Of a stretch of 64,000 nt of DNA, positions 1 through 10,058 are shown piece after piece. Position 1 is the stretch's first letter, and each line of letters starts with the position of its first letter. Source of the stretch: Serratia sp. AKBS12 (GTDB lineage Bacteria; Pseudomonadota; Gammaproteobacteria; Enterobacterales; Enterobacteriaceae); NCBI RefSeq assembly GCF_024793895.1, contig NZ_JANUSB010000002.1, forward strand, positions 248,001 through 312,000, written 5' to 3'. A program made the translations under genes and the position numbers. Below the pieces are notes generated by a model. That model saw nothing but the letters and a program-made list of their open reading frames with translations, was not told where the DNA came from and ran no database searches.

Positions 1-324
1 GTAACCGCCACAAGCAGCCACCATCGGGCCGAGCATCAGCGACGTCACGTCGCCCACGCCGCCGGTGGAGTGTTTATCGACGATTGGCCCGTTCAACGAC
101 AGGCTTTTCCAGTCCAGCACCGTGCCGGAATCGCGCATCGCCATGGTCAGCGCGACGCGCTCCGCCATGCTCATGTCGTGGAAATAGATGGTCATCGCCA
201 ACGCGGCGATTTGCCCTTCGGACACCGAGTTGTCACGAACGCCATTGATGAAGAAACGAATTTCCTCTTCGCTCAACGGTTGTCCATCGCGTTTTTTACG
301 TATTATCTCTTGAGCCAGGAACAC
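1..324 (-). CDS. deoA: Thymidine phosphorylase, N-terminal part (runs off window)
   Basis: Cytosolic enzyme that cleaves thymidine and phosphate to thymine and 2-deoxyribose 1-phosphate. The visible N-terminus reads [14 protein letters not shown] and contains the family signature KHSTGGVGD near residue 85, which binds phosphate and pyrimidine. The start is a GTG at 324-322, preceded by a GGGGGA Shine-Dalgarno; the E. coli protein begins with the same residues. About 108 codons are present and the C-terminus lies beyond position 1. It follows deoC on the same strand after 66 bases, the usual deoC-deoA order, so it belongs to the deo operon and should respond to the promoter upstream of deoC. 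Confidence 0.95.
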   Translation of the reverse strand, partial: MFLAQEIIRKKRDGQPLSEEEIRFFINGVRDNSVSEGQIAALAMTIYFHDMSMAERVALTMAMRDSGTVLDWKSLSLNGPIVDKHSTGGVGDVTSLMLGPMVAACGGY

Positions 325-390
325 AGCATCCCCCTGCGTAAATGTAGGGTCATCAACACCACCGCAGGCATGCCACGGTGGAAAATGTCA

Positions 391-1170
391 TCAGTAGCCG
401 CTGCCGGAAGCCTGGCCGTCATGGCCCAGCGTCGTCAGCAGACTCGCCAGCAGGCTGGAGGCGCCGAAGCGGAAATGGCGCGCATCAGCCCAGTCTTTGC
501 CCATGATACGCTCGGCAAGTTGCAGATAATGCAGTGCGTCTTGCGCGGTACGCACCCCGCCGGCCGGTTTGAAACCGACCCGTGCGCCGACGCCCATGTC
601 GCGAATTACCGACATCATCAGCTCGGCGCTTTCCAGCGTGGCGTTGACCGGGACTTTGCCGGTCGAGGTTTTAATAAAATCGGCACCGGCGTTGATGGCA
701 ATTTCGCTGGCCTGGCGGATCGTTGCGGCGTCTTTCAGCTCGCCGGTTTCAATAATCACCTTCAACAGCACGTTTGCCTGCTCGCAGGCCTGCTTGCACT
801 GCTTGACCAGATCAAAACCGACCTGGGCATTACCGGCCATCAGCGCACGATACGGGAACACCACGTCAACCTCGTCGGCACCGTAGGCGATGGCCGCGCG
901 GGTTTCGGCCAGCGCAATGTCGATGTCGTCATTGCCGTGCGGGAAGTTGGTGACGGTGGCGATGCGAATGTCCGGCGTGCCTTGTTCGCGCAGCGTTTTG
1001 CGGGCAATCGGGATAAAGCGCGGATAGATGCAAACGGCGGCGGTATGGCCAGCCGGGCTGTTGGCCTGACGACACAACGCGATCACTTTCTCGTCGGTGT
1101 CATCATCGTTCAGCGTGGTTAAATCCATTAAATTCAGCGCACGTTGCGCTGCGGCGGTTAATTCGGTCAT
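391..1170 (-). CDS. deoC: Deoxyribose-phosphate aldolase
   Basis: Class I aldolase that splits 2-deoxyribose 5-phosphate into glyceraldehyde 3-phosphate and acetaldehyde, feeding nucleoside sugars into glycolysis. The 259-residue protein is nearly collinear with E. coli DeoC. KTSTGK near residue 167 carries the Schiff-base lysine and [10 protein letters not shown] near residue 200 is the phosphate site. The ATG at 1170 has a GGAGAG Shine-Dalgarno and gives the family N-terminus [17 protein letters not shown]; a longer in-frame reading upstream has no homology. It is the first gene of the deo operon, followed by deoA. Confidence 0.97.
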   Translation of the reverse strand: MTELTAAAQRALNLMDLTTLNDDDTDEKVIALCRQANSPAGHTAAVCIYPRFIPIARKTLREQGTPDIRIATVTNFPHGNDDIDIALAETRAAIAYGADEVDVVFPYRALMAGNAQVGFDLVKQCKQACEQANVLLKVIIETGELKDAATIRQASEIAINAGADFIKTSTGKVPVNATLESAELMMSVIRDMGVGARVGFKPAGGVRTAQDALHYLQLAERIMGKDWADARHFRFGASSLLASLLTTLGHDGQASGSGY

Positions 1171-1330
1171 AAAACTCTCCAACTGAGTATCTTGCCGTTG
1201 GCGAGCGGACTTGGTTCCATGAAGATAGCGCGGGGCAATGATTCCCCTCGCGGCAACTGAGATCCTTCTCACCGCAGATGTAATAGCTATTTGAACACGC
1301 CCCTGGAGGGAAAATCGTGTTCGGATTCAC

Positions 1331-1405
1331 ATTCTATGAAATAACACTGTAACAGGCCGGAATTATATGTGAAGAACATCACAAAAGAACGCGATATCGT
1401 TCACA
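1331..1405 (-). promoter_or_regulatory. deo operon promoter region with CRP boxes
   Basis: The 299-base gap upstream of deoC carries a perfect CRP palindrome at 1368-1383 (TGTGA, six bases, TCACA) and a half-conserved one at 1390-1405 (CGCGA, six bases, TTCACA side intact). Possible minus-strand -10 hexamers are TATAAT (1367-1362) and TAGAAT (1336-1331). The 1390-1405 site would sit near -42 relative to the TATAAT start, a class II position. In E. coli, deoC is controlled by CRP, CytR and DeoR; I cannot pick out a clean DeoR operator here. The leader between this region and deoC shows no ORF. Confidence 0.65.
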
Positions 1406-1469
1406 AATTCGCTAAGGGTTCGTACCGGGATAACGGGCGCCCAACCGGACGCCCGTAACAGAGTTTAGC

Positions 1470-2747
1470 TTAAAGCGCCAGGAAGAACCCGGCGATTGTG
1501 GCGCTCATCAGGTTAGACAGCGTACCGGCCACTACCGCTTTCAGGCCAAAGCGCGCGATATCGTGACGTCGGCTCGGCGCCATGCTGCCCAGGCCACCCA
1601 ACAGGATCGCCACCGAAGACAGGTTGGCAAAGCCGCACAGTGCAAACGAGATGATCGCTTTGGTATGCGCAGAAAGCACCTGCAAGCCTTCGGCAGCCAC
1701 CACGGCGTCCGGGCGCAGATAGGCCCCGAAGTTCATGTAAGCGACAAATTCGTTGACGATAATCTTCTGGCCGATAAACGAACCGGCGGTCATCGCCTCA
1801 TGCCACGGCACGCCGATCAGGAAAGCAAGCGGTGAGAAGATCCAGCCAAGAATCAGCTCCAGCGACAGCTGCGGATAGTCGAACCAGCCGCCGATTCCGC
1901 CAAGGATACCGTTCAGCAAGGCGATCAACGCAATGAACGCCAGCAGCATGGCACCGACGTTCAACGCCAGCTGCATGCCGGATGCCGCACCGGACGCTGC
2001 CGCGTCAATGACGTTGGCCGGGCGGTCGTCTTCAGCGATCAGCTTCATCGCATCGTCTTTATCGTGGGTTTTTTCCGTTTCCGGCACCATCAGCTTGGCA
2101 AACAGCAAGCCACCTGGCGCCGCCATAAACGAAGCGGCAATCAGGTATTCCAGCGGCACGCCCATCTGCGCATAACCCGCCAGCACCGAACCGGCCACTG
2201 AAGCCAGGCCGCCACACATGACGGTAAACAGTTCAGACTGGGTCATGGTGGCAATATAAGGACGCACCACCAGCGGCGCTTCGGTCTGGCCAACAAAGAT
2301 ATTGGCGGTTGCCGACAGTGATTCGGTGCGCGAGGTGCCGAGCAGTTTTTGCAGGCCACCGCCGAGCACCCGGATCACCAGTTGCATGATGCCCAGATAG
2401 TACAGCACCGCAATCAGCGAGGAGAAGAACACGATCACCGGCAACACCCGCAGGGCGAAGACAAAACCACCACCGCCGAACACCTCGAACATCTTGTCGG
2501 AAACCAGTCCGCCAAAAATAAAGGAAATGCCCTGATTGCCATAGGCTATCACGTTAGCCACGCCGGCCGACATGCCGCCGAGCACCGCGCGACCCACCGG
2601 CACATACAGCACCAGCGCGCCGATGGCGACCTGAAGAACAAATGCCCAGACAACGGTGCGCAGATTAATCGCGCGGCGGTTGCTGGAGAGCAGTACCGCA
2701 ATCGCGATCAGCGCCGCCATGCCGACCAGGCTCATGATGAGTTGCAT
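1470..2747 (-). CDS. Concentrative nucleoside transporter (CNT family, NupC/NupX type)
   Basis: Inner-membrane symporter that imports nucleosides with protons, supplying substrate to the deo enzymes encoded next to it. The 425-residue, very hydrophobic protein has the CNT signatures GQTEAPLVV near residue 154 and NEFVAYM near residue 330, both in the substrate and cation site. The N-terminal half ([25 protein letters not shown]) looks closer to the NupX/PsuT branch than to classical NupC, so I leave the symbol open. The ATG at 2747 is preceded by AGGGA. It is transcribed in the same direction as deoC but has its own promoter region. Confidence 0.88.
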   Translation of the reverse strand: MQLIMSLVGMAALIAIAVLLSSNRRAINLRTVVWAFVLQVAIGALVLYVPVGRAVLGGMSAGVANVIAYGNQGISFIFGGLVSDKMFEVFGGGGFVFALRVLPVIVFFSSLIAVLYYLGIMQLVIRVLGGGLQKLLGTSRTESLSATANIFVGQTEAPLVVRPYIATMTQSELFTVMCGGLASVAGSVLAGYAQMGVPLEYLIAASFMAAPGGLLFAKLMVPETEKTHDKDDAMKLIAEDDRPANVIDAAASGAASGMQLALNVGAMLLAFIALIALLNGILGGIGGWFDYPQLSLELILGWIFSPLAFLIGVPWHEAMTAGSFIGQKIIVNEFVAYMNFGAYLRPDAVVAAEGLQVLSAHTKAIISFALCGFANLSSVAILLGGLGSMAPSRRHDIARFGLKAVVAGTLSNLMSATIAGFFLAL

Positions 2748-2830
2748 GTAAAGTATCCCTGTTGCGAATAAAGTAATACATCCCTGCCCAAGAGGAACAC
2801 AGGGTTGCTTATGAATGTTTTCGGGGTGTG

Positions 2831-2924
2831 ATTATACGGAGCGGGACAATACCCGCACCGATTCATATCACAAAAATATACAACCAGACGCAATGGAAAA
2901 CATAATTACGTGATACTAATCACA
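2831..2924 (-). promoter_or_regulatory. CRP-dependent promoter of the nucleoside transporter, two CRP boxes 52 bp apart
   Basis: On the minus strand there is a TATAAT -10 box (2836-2831). A CRP half-conserved box at 2857-2872 is centred about 40 bases upstream of the predicted start. A second, strong box at 2909-2924 (CGTGA, six bases, TCACA) lies 52 bases further up. This -41/-93 spacing is the arrangement known from CytR-repressed E. coli promoters such as deoP2, where CytR binds between two CRP dimers. CytR control is inferred from the spacing; no CytR motif was scored. Confidence 0.6.
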
Positions 2925-2967
2925 GTTTAATCCTTCCGTCTAACGCCTACTCGCCAGGTCTGATTGG

Positions 2968-3310
2968 CTACAATGCCAGGTCCTTAATGCGCTTGTGGGT
3001 ATTGGGAACGATCTCCGGTTGCGACTTGATATAGTCTACCACCGCTGCCGTCGCACCGCTGCCGGGAAGCGTTCTGAGATTACGCCCTTCGGCAAAGGCG
3101 CTGAAGCCATCTCCTCCCGTCGCCAGGAAAGAATTCACCACAATCGGATACCAGGCGTCATCCTTGAGCGGCTGCCCTTGCACCGTTAGCGAGACAATGC
3201 GCTGATTGAGCGGCTTGCGGCTATCGTATTCCATCTCGATACCTTTCGAGACTTGCAGAACGCCATTGGTCAGATTTGCCGCATGATTCATTAATGAAAG
3301 CAGGCATTGC
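2968..3310 (-). pseudogene. C-terminal remnant of a 5'-nucleotidase / 2',3'-cyclic phosphodiesterase
   Basis: The last ~110 codons encode a recognisable 5'-nucleotidase C-terminal domain: [16 protein letters not shown], then [15 protein letters not shown], the substrate-binding motif of the UshA/CpdB family. A complete enzyme has over 500 residues with an N-terminal metallophosphatase domain. Here the reading frame upstream of about 3310 runs into unrelated sequence and into the promoter of the divergent LacI-type gene, and no metallophosphatase motif is visible. It is therefore a truncated fossil. Its place beside a nucleoside transporter fits a lost periplasmic nucleotide-scavenging gene. 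Confidence 0.75.
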
Positions 3311-3400
3311 CTTGTCGCCATGGCCTGACGTTGCAACAATAGCGGCTGATTGCTGAAATGGCCGGGATCGTAAAAAGTGCGCGCAACAATTGCTGGACTT

Positions 3401-3437
3401 CCCCCACATCCCCCTAGCCCCCCAACCTCCCTTTCCC
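3401..3437 (-). other. Five-run guanine tract (potential G-quadruplex) in the LacI-type gene promoter
   Basis: The plus strand carries cytosine runs at 3401-3405, 3410-3414, 3418-3423, 3429-3431 and 3435-3437. The minus strand therefore has five G-runs of at least three, separated by 3 to 5 bases. This meets the usual G3+N1-7 quadruplex pattern. It lies directly upstream of TACAAT at 3438-3443, a plausible -10 box for the regulator that starts at 3479, so it would occupy the -35 and spacer region. Folding is a prediction. Confidence 0.55.
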
Positions 3438-3478
3438 TACAATAAGGGATCTGTTGAGGCATAACGCAAGGAAAGACG

Positions 3479-4483
3479 GTGTCGAAAGCCAATCCCAATG
3501 CCACCATCGTGGACATCGCCCGCCGTGCCAGGGTGACCAATATCACCGTTTCCCGTGCCTTCAATAAGCCCGAGCTGGTCAAGCCGGAAACCCGTGAACG
3601 CATTCACGCCATCGCCAAAGAGCTAAACTACGTGCCCAACGCCTTTGCGCAGGGGCTGAAGAGCAGTAGCAGCCAGATTATCGGTATTGTCACCAGCAGC
3701 ATGTATAACCCGTTCTATTCCGGCCTGATCAAGACCGTGTCGCGCATTGCGCGCCAGCAGGGTTACCAGATCATGCTGTTCGACACCGATGGCAGCGAAG
3801 AGGCGGAAATGCGCGCCATTCAGGCGCTATTCGGCTACAAGGCGCGCGGTATCCTGCTATCGGCGGTGCGTGATGACAAACACTATCGTCCCGCCTACCT
3901 CGAACTGGCCGAGGTGTACGGCATCCCTCTTATTCTACTCGACCGCGATCTCTACGATCAGCAACTGAGCGGGGTATTCCTCGACAACCGCGAGATCGGC
4001 GTTCTCGCCGGCCGCTATCTGGCGGAGCAGCCGGAGAAGAAACTGCTGATTATCGGCGGCCCGGCCGACTCGGAGATCACGCTGACGCGTACCGCCGGCA
4101 TCGTCGCCGCGCTGAAAGACCGCGGCCGTGAACTGCATATCATCAACGGCGACTACGATTTCATATCGCAGGAGAGCGAGGTCCGCGCCTATCTGGCCCA
4201 GCCGGAGAATCGCCCGGATTACATTATCGGCCTGAACGGCATTATCACGCTGGGCGCCATCGCCATCTGCCACGAAATGGGGCTCTATCAGCAGGTGAAG
4301 TTCTTCTCGATCGACGAACCGCCACGCGCCGGCGCTTACGGCCTGCACATTCCCGGGGTATATCACGATACGCAGAAGTTGGGGGAGATCGCCGCGGAAC
4401 TGTTGTTCAGCGCGATCAACAGCCCGCGCGGAGAGCTGCCGGTGCGCAGAGAGTTCTTCACCGGCTCGCTGTTGAATCGCTGA
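3479..4483 (+). CDS. LacI/GalR-family transcriptional regulator of the pentitol operon
   Basis: 334-residue repressor-type protein. Residues 8-55 form the LacI helix-turn-helix and hinge ([22 protein letters not shown], shown here only as [10 protein letters not shown]...TVSRAF), and residues 60-330 form a periplasmic-binding-protein-like sugar sensor ([17 protein letters not shown]). The start is GTG at 3479, with an AAGGAAAG ribosome site 6 bases upstream. It converges on the 3' end of the seven-gene sugar operon (gap of 6 bases), so its likely target is the operon promoter about 8 kb away, where CG-centred operator-like repeats lie. The effector is unknown; a pentitol, pentulose or pentulose phosphate is likely from context. 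Confidence 0.88.
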   Translation: MSKANPNATIVDIARRARVTNITVSRAFNKPELVKPETRERIHAIAKELNYVPNAFAQGLKSSSSQIIGIVTSSMYNPFYSGLIKTVSRIARQQGYQIMLFDTDGSEEAEMRAIQALFGYKARGILLSAVRDDKHYRPAYLELAEVYGIPLILLDRDLYDQQLSGVFLDNREIGVLAGRYLAEQPEKKLLIIGGPADSEITLTRTAGIVAALKDRGRELHIINGDYDFISQESEVRAYLAQPENRPDYIIGLNGIITLGAIAICHEMGLYQQVKFFSIDEPPRAGAYGLHIPGVYHDTQKLGEIAAELLFSAINSPRGELPVRREFFTGSLLNR

Positions 4484-4489
4484 CCGGCG

Positions 4490-5182
4490 TTATTGCCCGT
4501 AATAGGCGCGTTTACCGTGCTTGCGCAGGAAGTGTTTATCCAGCAGCGCCGGCTGCATCGGGGCGATCGCCGGTGCCAGTTGGCGCGTCGCCATCGCCAT
4601 CACCGCCACCTCTTCCAGCACCACCGCGTTGTGCAGCGCATCCGCCGCGTCCTTGCCCCAGGCGAACGGCCCGTGGGAATAGACCAATACCCCCGGCACC
4701 TGCTGCGGATCGCGCCCGTCTTGCTGGAAAGTCTCGACGATCACCTTACCGGTTTCCTGCTCGTAATCACCGGCGATCTCGGTCTCGCGCATCGGCCGGG
4801 TGCAGGGAATATCGCCGTAAAAATAGTCGGCGTGGGTGGTGCCGAGCGCCGGGATCGGCAGTCCGGCCTGCGCCCAGATGGTGGCGTTGCGGCTGTGGGT
4901 ATGCACCACGCCGCCGATATCGCCAAAGGCGCGGTATAACGCCAGATGGGTCGCGGTATCGGACGAGGGTTTGCGATGTCCTTCCTGCACCTTGCCGTCC
5001 AGATCCACCACCACCAGATCCTCCAGCGTCATCGCGTCATAGGCGATGCCCGAAGGCTTGATCACCACCAGCCCGCGTTGGCGATCGATCGCCGAAACAT
5101 TGCCCCAGGTAAAGGTCACCAGACCGTATTGCGGCAGGCTGAGATTGGCGGCCAGCACCTGTCGCTTGAGTTCGTTCAGCAT
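4490..5182 (-). CDS. araD: L-ribulose-5-phosphate 4-epimerase (AraD/SgbE/UlaF family)
   Basis: Zinc-dependent class II aldolase-fold enzyme that interconverts L-ribulose 5-phosphate and D-xylulose 5-phosphate. The 230-residue length and the whole sequence match the AraD/SgbE/UlaF group: TWGNVSAID near residue 25, [10 protein letters not shown] near 72, and the zinc ligands in HTHSR (residues 95-99) plus a third His near residue 171. [17 protein letters not shown] is the typical C-terminus. The ATG at 5182 has a GGAGGA Shine-Dalgarno and overlaps the 3-epimerase stop by 7 bases, so the two are translationally coupled. There is no araB or araA here; with a 3-epimerase and L-xylulose kinase in the operon, its role is the last step of L-xylulose catabolism. 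Confidence 0.9.
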   Translation of the reverse strand: MLNELKRQVLAANLSLPQYGLVTFTWGNVSAIDRQRGLVVIKPSGIAYDAMTLEDLVVVDLDGKVQEGHRKPSSDTATHLALYRAFGDIGGVVHTHSRNATIWAQAGLPIPALGTTHADYFYGDIPCTRPMRETEIAGDYEQETGKVIVETFQQDGRDPQQVPGVLVYSHGPFAWGKDAADALHNAVVLEEVAVMAMATRQLAPAIAPMQPALLDKHFLRKHGKRAYYGQ

Positions 5183-6045
5183 GTGATTCCTCCACCGATC
5201 ATCTGTTGTTCGATCCAGGACTTGGCCTGGGCGATGCGCTGTTTATCCTGCCCGTCTTCACGTGCCCACATCTCCAGCAGATAGGGGCCGCGATAGCCGA
5301 GCGCGTCAAGTACGGAAAAGGCGTGGGCGAAATCCACGCAGCCTTCGCCGAACGGCACGTCGCGAAACTGCCCGGCGCTGCCCGGACCGACCGCGATGGT
5401 GTCCTTGAGGTGGATAGCGGTGATGCTGCCGATGTCCAGCGCCAGCTCGGCGGCAATATCGTTGCCCCAGGCGCTGAGGTTGCCGAGATCGGGATACACC
5501 GTGAACCACGGGCTGTTGACATGGCGCGCAATGTCACGCCATTTGCTGATGCTGTTGATAAACGGCGTGTCCATCACTTCCACCGACAGCATCACCTGCG
5601 CCCTGCCGGCCTGCGCCACCGCCCACTGCATGCCCTCGATAAAGCGCGCACGGCTGTGGCGATCGGCGGGTTCGTAATAGACGTCGTAACCCGCCAGCTG
5701 GATGTTGCGGATACCGAGATCTACCGCCAGTTCCAGCGCCTTGCTCAGTAGCACCCGCGCCCGTTCACGGGTGGCCACGTCGGCACTGCCGAACGGATCG
5801 CGCCGGTGTGCCGACAGACACAGGCTCGGCACCGTCACCCCACTGTCGAGACGCGCCTGGATAAACGCCAGTCGCTGACTGCGATCCCAATCCAGGCGCT
5901 GCTGGCGCGCCGGCTGTTCGTCGATCGACATCTCCACAAAATCAAACCCCAGCTCCGCGGCGATCGCCAGCCGCTGCGGCCAGCTCAGATTGGCGGGCAG
6001 TGCTTTTTCATACAGCCCGAGACAGGCGACATTAGTTGTTTGCAT
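5176..6045 (-). CDS. ulaE: L-xylulose-5-phosphate (L-ribulose-5-phosphate) 3-epimerase, UlaE/SgbU family
   Basis: TIM-barrel sugar-phosphate isomerase that converts L-xylulose 5-phosphate to L-ribulose 5-phosphate. The 289-residue protein aligns from end to end with E. coli SgbU/Ula[16 protein letters not shown] at the start, [12 protein letters not shown] near residue 75, [11 protein letters not shown] near 118, metal ligands in SVEVMDT and [13 protein letters not shown], and HLKDT near 225. Two adjacent ATGs are possible. I chose 6045 because GAGG lies six bases upstream; 6048 would leave too short a gap. The start lies inside the end of the kinase gene (14-base overlap). Confidence 0.88.
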   Translation of the reverse strand: MQTTNVACLGLYEKALPANLSWPQRLAIAAELGFDFVEMSIDEQPARQQRLDWDRSQRLAFIQARLDSGVTVPSLCLSAHRRDPFGSADVATRERARVLLSKALELAVDLGIRNIQLAGYDVYYEPADRHSRARFIEGMQWAVAQAGRAQVMLSVEVMDTPFINSISKWRDIARHVNSPWFTVYPDLGNLSAWGNDIAAELALDIGSITAIHLKDTIAVGPGSAGQFRDVPFGEGCVDFAHAFSVLDALGYRGPYLLEMWAREDGQDKQRIAQAKSWIEQQMIGGGITC

Positions 6046-7519
6046 CATTGACCTCATTCAAAGCCTGGGCGACCGCCAGATAGCGCGCCTGCTGGGCGCG
6101 CAGACGCCGATGGGCGGCGGGCGCGGGGTAAAAACAACGCAGCTTGGGCGGCGCGGCGGCGATCGCTTCGGCGAACCCGGCATACTCTCCGGCGCCAACC
6201 GCGGCGCACAGCGCGGCGGCACGGCAGCCGCTCTGGCGGCTTGCCACCACCTCGAGCGGCAGATTGCCAGCGTCGGCGTACATCTGCATCCAGACGTCGG
6301 ACTGCGTCGGCCCGCCGGTCATGCGCACCCGTTCAATACGCGGGTTCAGTTGTACCATGCGCTGCTGATGGATCAGGTGCGAGAACACGATGCCCTGATA
6401 GATAGCCTGAACCACGTCCGCCATTTCATGATGAGCGCTCAGGCCGATCAGCCCGCCTGGCGTGTTGCCGCCAAGGTTGGAGCCGTACAGATAGGGCAGG
6501 AACAGCAGCTCGCTGGGTCGTTCGCAGCGCTCCGCCACCCAGGCATTGAACTGGGCATAGCGTTGCCGGTCGTCGGCGCAAAACTGGCGCAGAAACCAGG
6601 CCAGATTGCTGGCCGAGGTCGGGCTGCCTTCATGCACAAAATAGAGGCCGTCGATGCAGTAACGCCCCCAGGCGTAGGGATAGTCGGCAGGCAGCAGTTG
6701 CTCAGTCACGCAAGTGGCTATCGACCAGGTACCCGCCACCGCGCTGAGCGTGCGATCGTCGGCTACGCCGGAGCCGAGCGCCGCGCCCACCACGTCGAAC
6801 AGGCCGCCGTATACCGCGGTGCCCGTCCGCAGGCCGCACTGCGCCGCCGCTCCAGCCGTCACTCGCCCGGCCAGTTGCGCCGAGCCAATCACCGGCGCGG
6901 TTTTCTCCACCGCCTCTTCGATGCCAAAAGCCACCATCAGCGCAGGATCGTAAGCACCGCTGTGCTGGTTAAACAGATTGCTGCCGGAAATGTTGGTCAC
7001 CTCGGCCGCCGCCTCGCCGGTCAGGCGAAAGCGCAAATAGTCATGCGCCATCAAAATACGATCGACGGCGGCGTACTGCGCCGGTTGATGCTGCTTCAGC
7101 CAGCGCAGCAGCAGCGCCGGGTGGCTGGGCCACAGCGGCTGCAGACTACGCGGATAGGTCTGCGCGTCCACGCCGGCGCGCTGCAAGGCAGCCACCGTTT
7201 CCGCTGCGCGGTTGTCCGAAGAGAGGATGCCGTTGCCGACCGGCTTGCCGTGCCGGTCGATGGCGTACAGCCCTTTGCCGTGCGCCGAAAAGCCGACGCC
7301 GCGCACCTGGCCTGCATCCAGCGCCGCTGCGTGCAGCGTCTGGCGGATCGCAGCGCAAACGTCATCCCACAGCGCCTCCATATTGCGTTCGCAAAAGCCT
7401 GGCCGGGCGGCGATCGCCGCGCCGTCGCGTTCGGCTATCGCCAGTTCTTCACCGTCGGCCCGGTACAGCCCGGCCTTGATCACCGTGCCGCCGACGTCTA
7501 TGCCAAGAAAAATGCCCAT
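6032..7519 (-). CDS. lyxK: FGGY-family carbohydrate kinase, L-xylulose kinase (LyxK) type
   Basis: Phosphorylates a ketopentose, most likely L-xylulose to L-xylulose 5-phosphate, in the cytosol. The 495-residue protein has the FGGY ATP-fold start GIDVGGT, ILSSDNRAAETV near residue 100, GGLFDVVGAALGSG near 240, GTWSIATCVT, FVHEGSPTSASNL near 300 and TGGPTQSDVWMQM near 400. These match E. coli LyxK along the whole length, more than they match xylulokinase XylB. The ATG at 7519 is preferred over the upstream GTG at 7522, which overlaps the ribosome site GGGGG. The two epimerases downstream use its product, which supports L-xylulose as substrate. Confidence 0.85.
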   Translation of the reverse strand: MGIFLGIDVGGTVIKAGLYRADGEELAIAERDGAAIAARPGFCERNMEALWDDVCAAIRQTLHAAALDAGQVRGVGFSAHGKGLYAIDRHGKPVGNGILSSDNRAAETVAALQRAGVDAQTYPRSLQPLWPSHPALLLRWLKQHQPAQYAAVDRILMAHDYLRFRLTGEAAAEVTNISGSNLFNQHSGAYDPALMVAFGIEEAVEKTAPVIGSAQLAGRVTAGAAAQCGLRTGTAVYGGLFDVVGAALGSGVADDRTLSAVAGTWSIATCVTEQLLPADYPYAWGRYCIDGLYFVHEGSPTSASNLAWFLRQFCADDRQRYAQFNAWVAERCERPSELLFLPYLYGSNLGGNTPGGLIGLSAHHEMADVVQAIYQGIVFSHLIHQQRMVQLNPRIERVRMTGGPTQSDVWMQMYADAGNLPLEVVASRQSGCRAAALCAAVGAGEYAGFAEAIAAAPPKLRCFYPAPAAHRRLRAQQARYLAVAQALNEVNDANN

Positions 7520-7527
7520 CACGCCCC

Positions 7528-8517
7528 CTATTTGCGCCGCACGGAACTGAGGTAGATGGCGGCCAGGATGATGCCGCCCTTCACCACGTTCTGGATATAC
7601 GGCGACACGCTCATCAGATTGAGTCCATTGTTCAGCACCCCGAGCATCATAGCCCCCACCAGGGTGCCGACGATGGCTCCACGCCCGCCGGAGATCGCCG
7701 CCCCGCCGAGCACTACCGCGGCGATGGCGTCCAGCTCGAAGCCTTCGCCGGCGTTGGGCTGCCCGCTCATCAGGCGCGAGGTCAGCACCAGCCCGGCCAG
7801 CGCGGCGGTCAGGCCGCTGATGACGTACACCAGCATCTTGTAGCGCGGCACGCGGATGCCGCTCAGGCGCGCCGCCTCTTCGTTACCGCCCATCGCGTAG
7901 ATATAGCGGCCGAACGGCAGCTGGTTCAGCATCAGCCAGGCCAGCAGGTACACGCCGAGCATGATCAGGATCGGCACCTGGATGCCCAGCACCGTGCCGC
8001 GGCCAAAGAAGGCGAAAATCTCGGGCAAACCGGAGATCGGGTAGCCGCCGGTGTACAGCAGCGCCAGACCGCGGGCGATCCCCATCGACGCCAGGGTGAC
8101 GATGATCGGCGGCATGCGCAGATAGGCGATGCAGGCGCCGTTGGCCAGACCAAACAGTGCCCCGACCGCCAATGCCGCCACCATCGCCAACGGGATGGGG
8201 ATCGCCGCCAGCATCAGCCCGGCGGCGACGGAGCCGGCCAGCGCCATTACCGGCCCGACCGAAAGATCAATACCGCCGGTGAGGATGGCGCAGGTCATGC
8301 CCACCGCGATGATGGCGTTGATCGACACCTGGCGCGCCACGTTGGTCAGGTTGTTGACGCTAAGAAAACTGTCGTTCAGCACGCTCATCAGCGCGAACAG
8401 GATCACGAAGCCGATAAACGGCAGCACCGCTGGGTGATGCAGCAGTTTTTCCCAGCGCTTGCCCAGGCTGGGAGCAGCGGCGCGGCGCGCCACGGCGGGT
8501 TGTTCAATTCCGATCAT
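7528..8517 (-). CDS. Sugar ABC transporter permease (CUT2/RbsC family)
   Basis: Inner-membrane channel subunit of a ribose-type importer. The 329-residue protein has about ten hydrophobic segments and the family motifs [17 protein letters not shown] near residue 90, [18 protein letters not shown] near 155 and [29 protein letters not shown] near 280 (shown in part). The ATG at 8517 overlaps the TGA of the ATPase gene as ATGA; a longer upstream in-frame reading would lie inside the ATPase gene. It should form a homodimer with the ATPase encoded just upstream and receive substrate from the binding protein at 10059-10976. Confidence 0.93.
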   Translation of the reverse strand: MIGIEQPAVARRAAAPSLGKRWEKLLHHPAVLPFIGFVILFALMSVLNDSFLSVNNLTNVARQVSINAIIAVGMTCAILTGGIDLSVGPVMALAGSVAAGLMLAAIPIPLAMVAALAVGALFGLANGACIAYLRMPPIIVTLASMGIARGLALLYTGGYPISGLPEIFAFFGRGTVLGIQVPILIMLGVYLLAWLMLNQLPFGRYIYAMGGNEEAARLSGIRVPRYKMLVYVISGLTAALAGLVLTSRLMSGQPNAGEGFELDAIAAVVLGGAAISGGRGAIVGTLVGAMMLGVLNNGLNLMSVSPYIQNVVKGGIILAAIYLSSVRRK

Positions 8518-10004
8518 AATGCACTCCCGGTAGCGTGAAGCATGATGTGGTTGGATTCGATGTCGTCGCCGGTCAGTTCGGCGACGATGTGACCGCCGCG
8601 AAACACCAGCACGCGGTCGCACACGCCGATGATCTCCGGCAGTTCGGAGGAAATCATGATGATGGAGATACCCTGCTGGGTCAGTTGCTGCATCAGCTGG
8701 TAGATCTCGGCCTTGGCGCCCACGTCGATGCCGCGCGTCGGCTCGTCGAAGATCAAAATGTTGCAGTCGTTGTTAAGCCAGCGGGCGATCACCACCTTCT
8801 GCTGGTTGCCGCCGCTCAGGGTGCTGACGGCGGTATCCGCGCCCGGGGTTTTCACGCCCACGGCGTGGATCAGCCGCTGTACCACGTCGCGATCCTTGCT
8901 GGCGCTGACGAAGATCTTGCCGCGCCGATGATGCCGGTTAAGGGTGATGTTCTGCGCTACCGAGAACGGCAGCACCAGACCTTCGGTTTTGCGGCTCTCC
9001 GGCAGCAGACCGATGCCCTGTGCCAGCGCCTGCGCCGGAGAGTTCAGCGCCGCCGGCCGGCCGCCGAGGCTCACGCGTTTGCGGTGGCAGCGACTGGCGC
9101 CGATCAGCGCCGACACGGTCTCGGTGCGCCCGGAGCCTACCAGACCGGCGAAGCCAAGGATCTCGCCCTTATGCAGCCGGAACCGATCCGTTGCACCATG
9201 CTTCTCGCGCTGGATCTCCGCCTCCAGCAACAGCGTCGAGGTATCCACCGGGTGCTGTTTCAGCGGGAAGGCGTTTTCGATCTTGCGCCCGACCATCAGC
9301 CGTACCAGCTCTTCCACGTTGGTGTCACCGGTGGCCAGCGTCTCGATATAGCTGCCGTCGCGCAGCACGGTGATGCGATCGCAGATGGTGAAGATCTCAT
9401 CCAGATGGTGCGAGATAAACACCATGCCAACCCCCAGCAGTCGCAGATCGTTCATCACGCTGAACAGGTGCTCGGCCTCGCCCGGGGTCAGCGTGGCGGT
9501 CGGTTCGTCCAGCACCAGCACGCGCGCGTCCAGCGACAGCGCCTTGGCGATCTCCACGAACTGCTGTTGCGCCACGCTCAACTGCTCTACCGGGCAGTCG
9601 AGATCGATATCCACCGTCAGCCGTTTGAAGATGGCTTCGGCCCTGCGCCGCATCGCACGTCGATCCAGCAGGCCCCAACGATTTTTGATCTCCCGGTTGA
9701 GAAAGATGTTGTCGATGGCGCTCATGTAGGGAATCAACGAGAATTCCTGAAAAATAATGCCGACGCCGGCCTCGATCGCCTGGCGATAGTTGCTAAAACG
9801 GCACTGCTGGCCGTCGATAAAAATGTCGCCCTCGTCCGGCTGATAAATGCCGCACATGATTTTCACCAGCGTCGATTTGCCGGCGCCGTTTTCGCCCAGT
9901 AAGGCGTGCACCTCGCCGCGTTGAATGGCGAGATCGATGCCGTCCAGCGCCTTCACGCCGGGAAAGCTCTTTTTAATCCGCTTCAATTCCAGTAAGGCTG
10001 TCAC
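8514..10004 (-). CDS. Sugar ABC transporter ATP-binding protein (CUT2/RbsA family, tandem ATPase)
   Basis: 496-residue double-domain ATPase that energises pentose or pentitol import. The first domain has a full Walker A (GENGAGKST, about residue 37) and Walker B ([12 protein letters not shown]). The second has a degenerate P-loop (GLVGSGRTE), a good signature ([17 protein letters not shown]) and Walker B ([12 protein letters not shown]). This asymmetry is normal for RbsA, XylG and AraG. It lies between the binding protein and the permease and is coupled to the permease by a 4-base overlap. Confidence 0.95.
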   Translation of the reverse strand: MTALLELKRIKKSFPGVKALDGIDLAIQRGEVHALLGENGAGKSTLVKIMCGIYQPDEGDIFIDGQQCRFSNYRQAIEAGVGIIFQEFSLIPYMSAIDNIFLNREIKNRWGLLDRRAMRRRAEAIFKRLTVDIDLDCPVEQLSVAQQQFVEIAKALSLDARVLVLDEPTATLTPGEAEHLFSVMNDLRLLGVGMVFISHHLDEIFTICDRITVLRDGSYIETLATGDTNVEELVRLMVGRKIENAFPLKQHPVDTSTLLLEAEIQREKHGATDRFRLHKGEILGFAGLVGSGRTETVSALIGASRCHRKRVSLGGRPAALNSPAQALAQGIGLLPESRKTEGLVLPFSVAQNITLNRHHRRGKIFVSASKDRDVVQRLIHAVGVKTPGADTAVSTLSGGNQQKVVIARWLNNDCNILIFDEPTRGIDVGAKAEIYQLMQQLTQQGISIIMISSELPEIIGVCDRVLVFRGGHIVAELTGDDIESNHIMLHATGSAL

Positions 10005-10058
10005 CGCAATACCCTCCGCGCCGAACGCCCCACCGCAGCGGGGCGAACCTGGCCACTG

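Noticed and set aside
70-1122. 350-codon plus-strand open frame across deoA and deoC
   Set aside because: It covers the reverse strand of two recognised genes and has no family resemblance.
5990-7555. 521-codon plus-strand open frame
   Set aside because: It lies opposite the LyxK-type kinase, which has all FGGY motifs; the plus frame has no motif, no ribosome site and a composition typical of the antisense of a GC-rich gene.
8535-9902. 455-codon plus-strand open frame
   Set aside because: Antisense of the ABC ATPase gene; rich in His, Gln and Arg as such shadows are.
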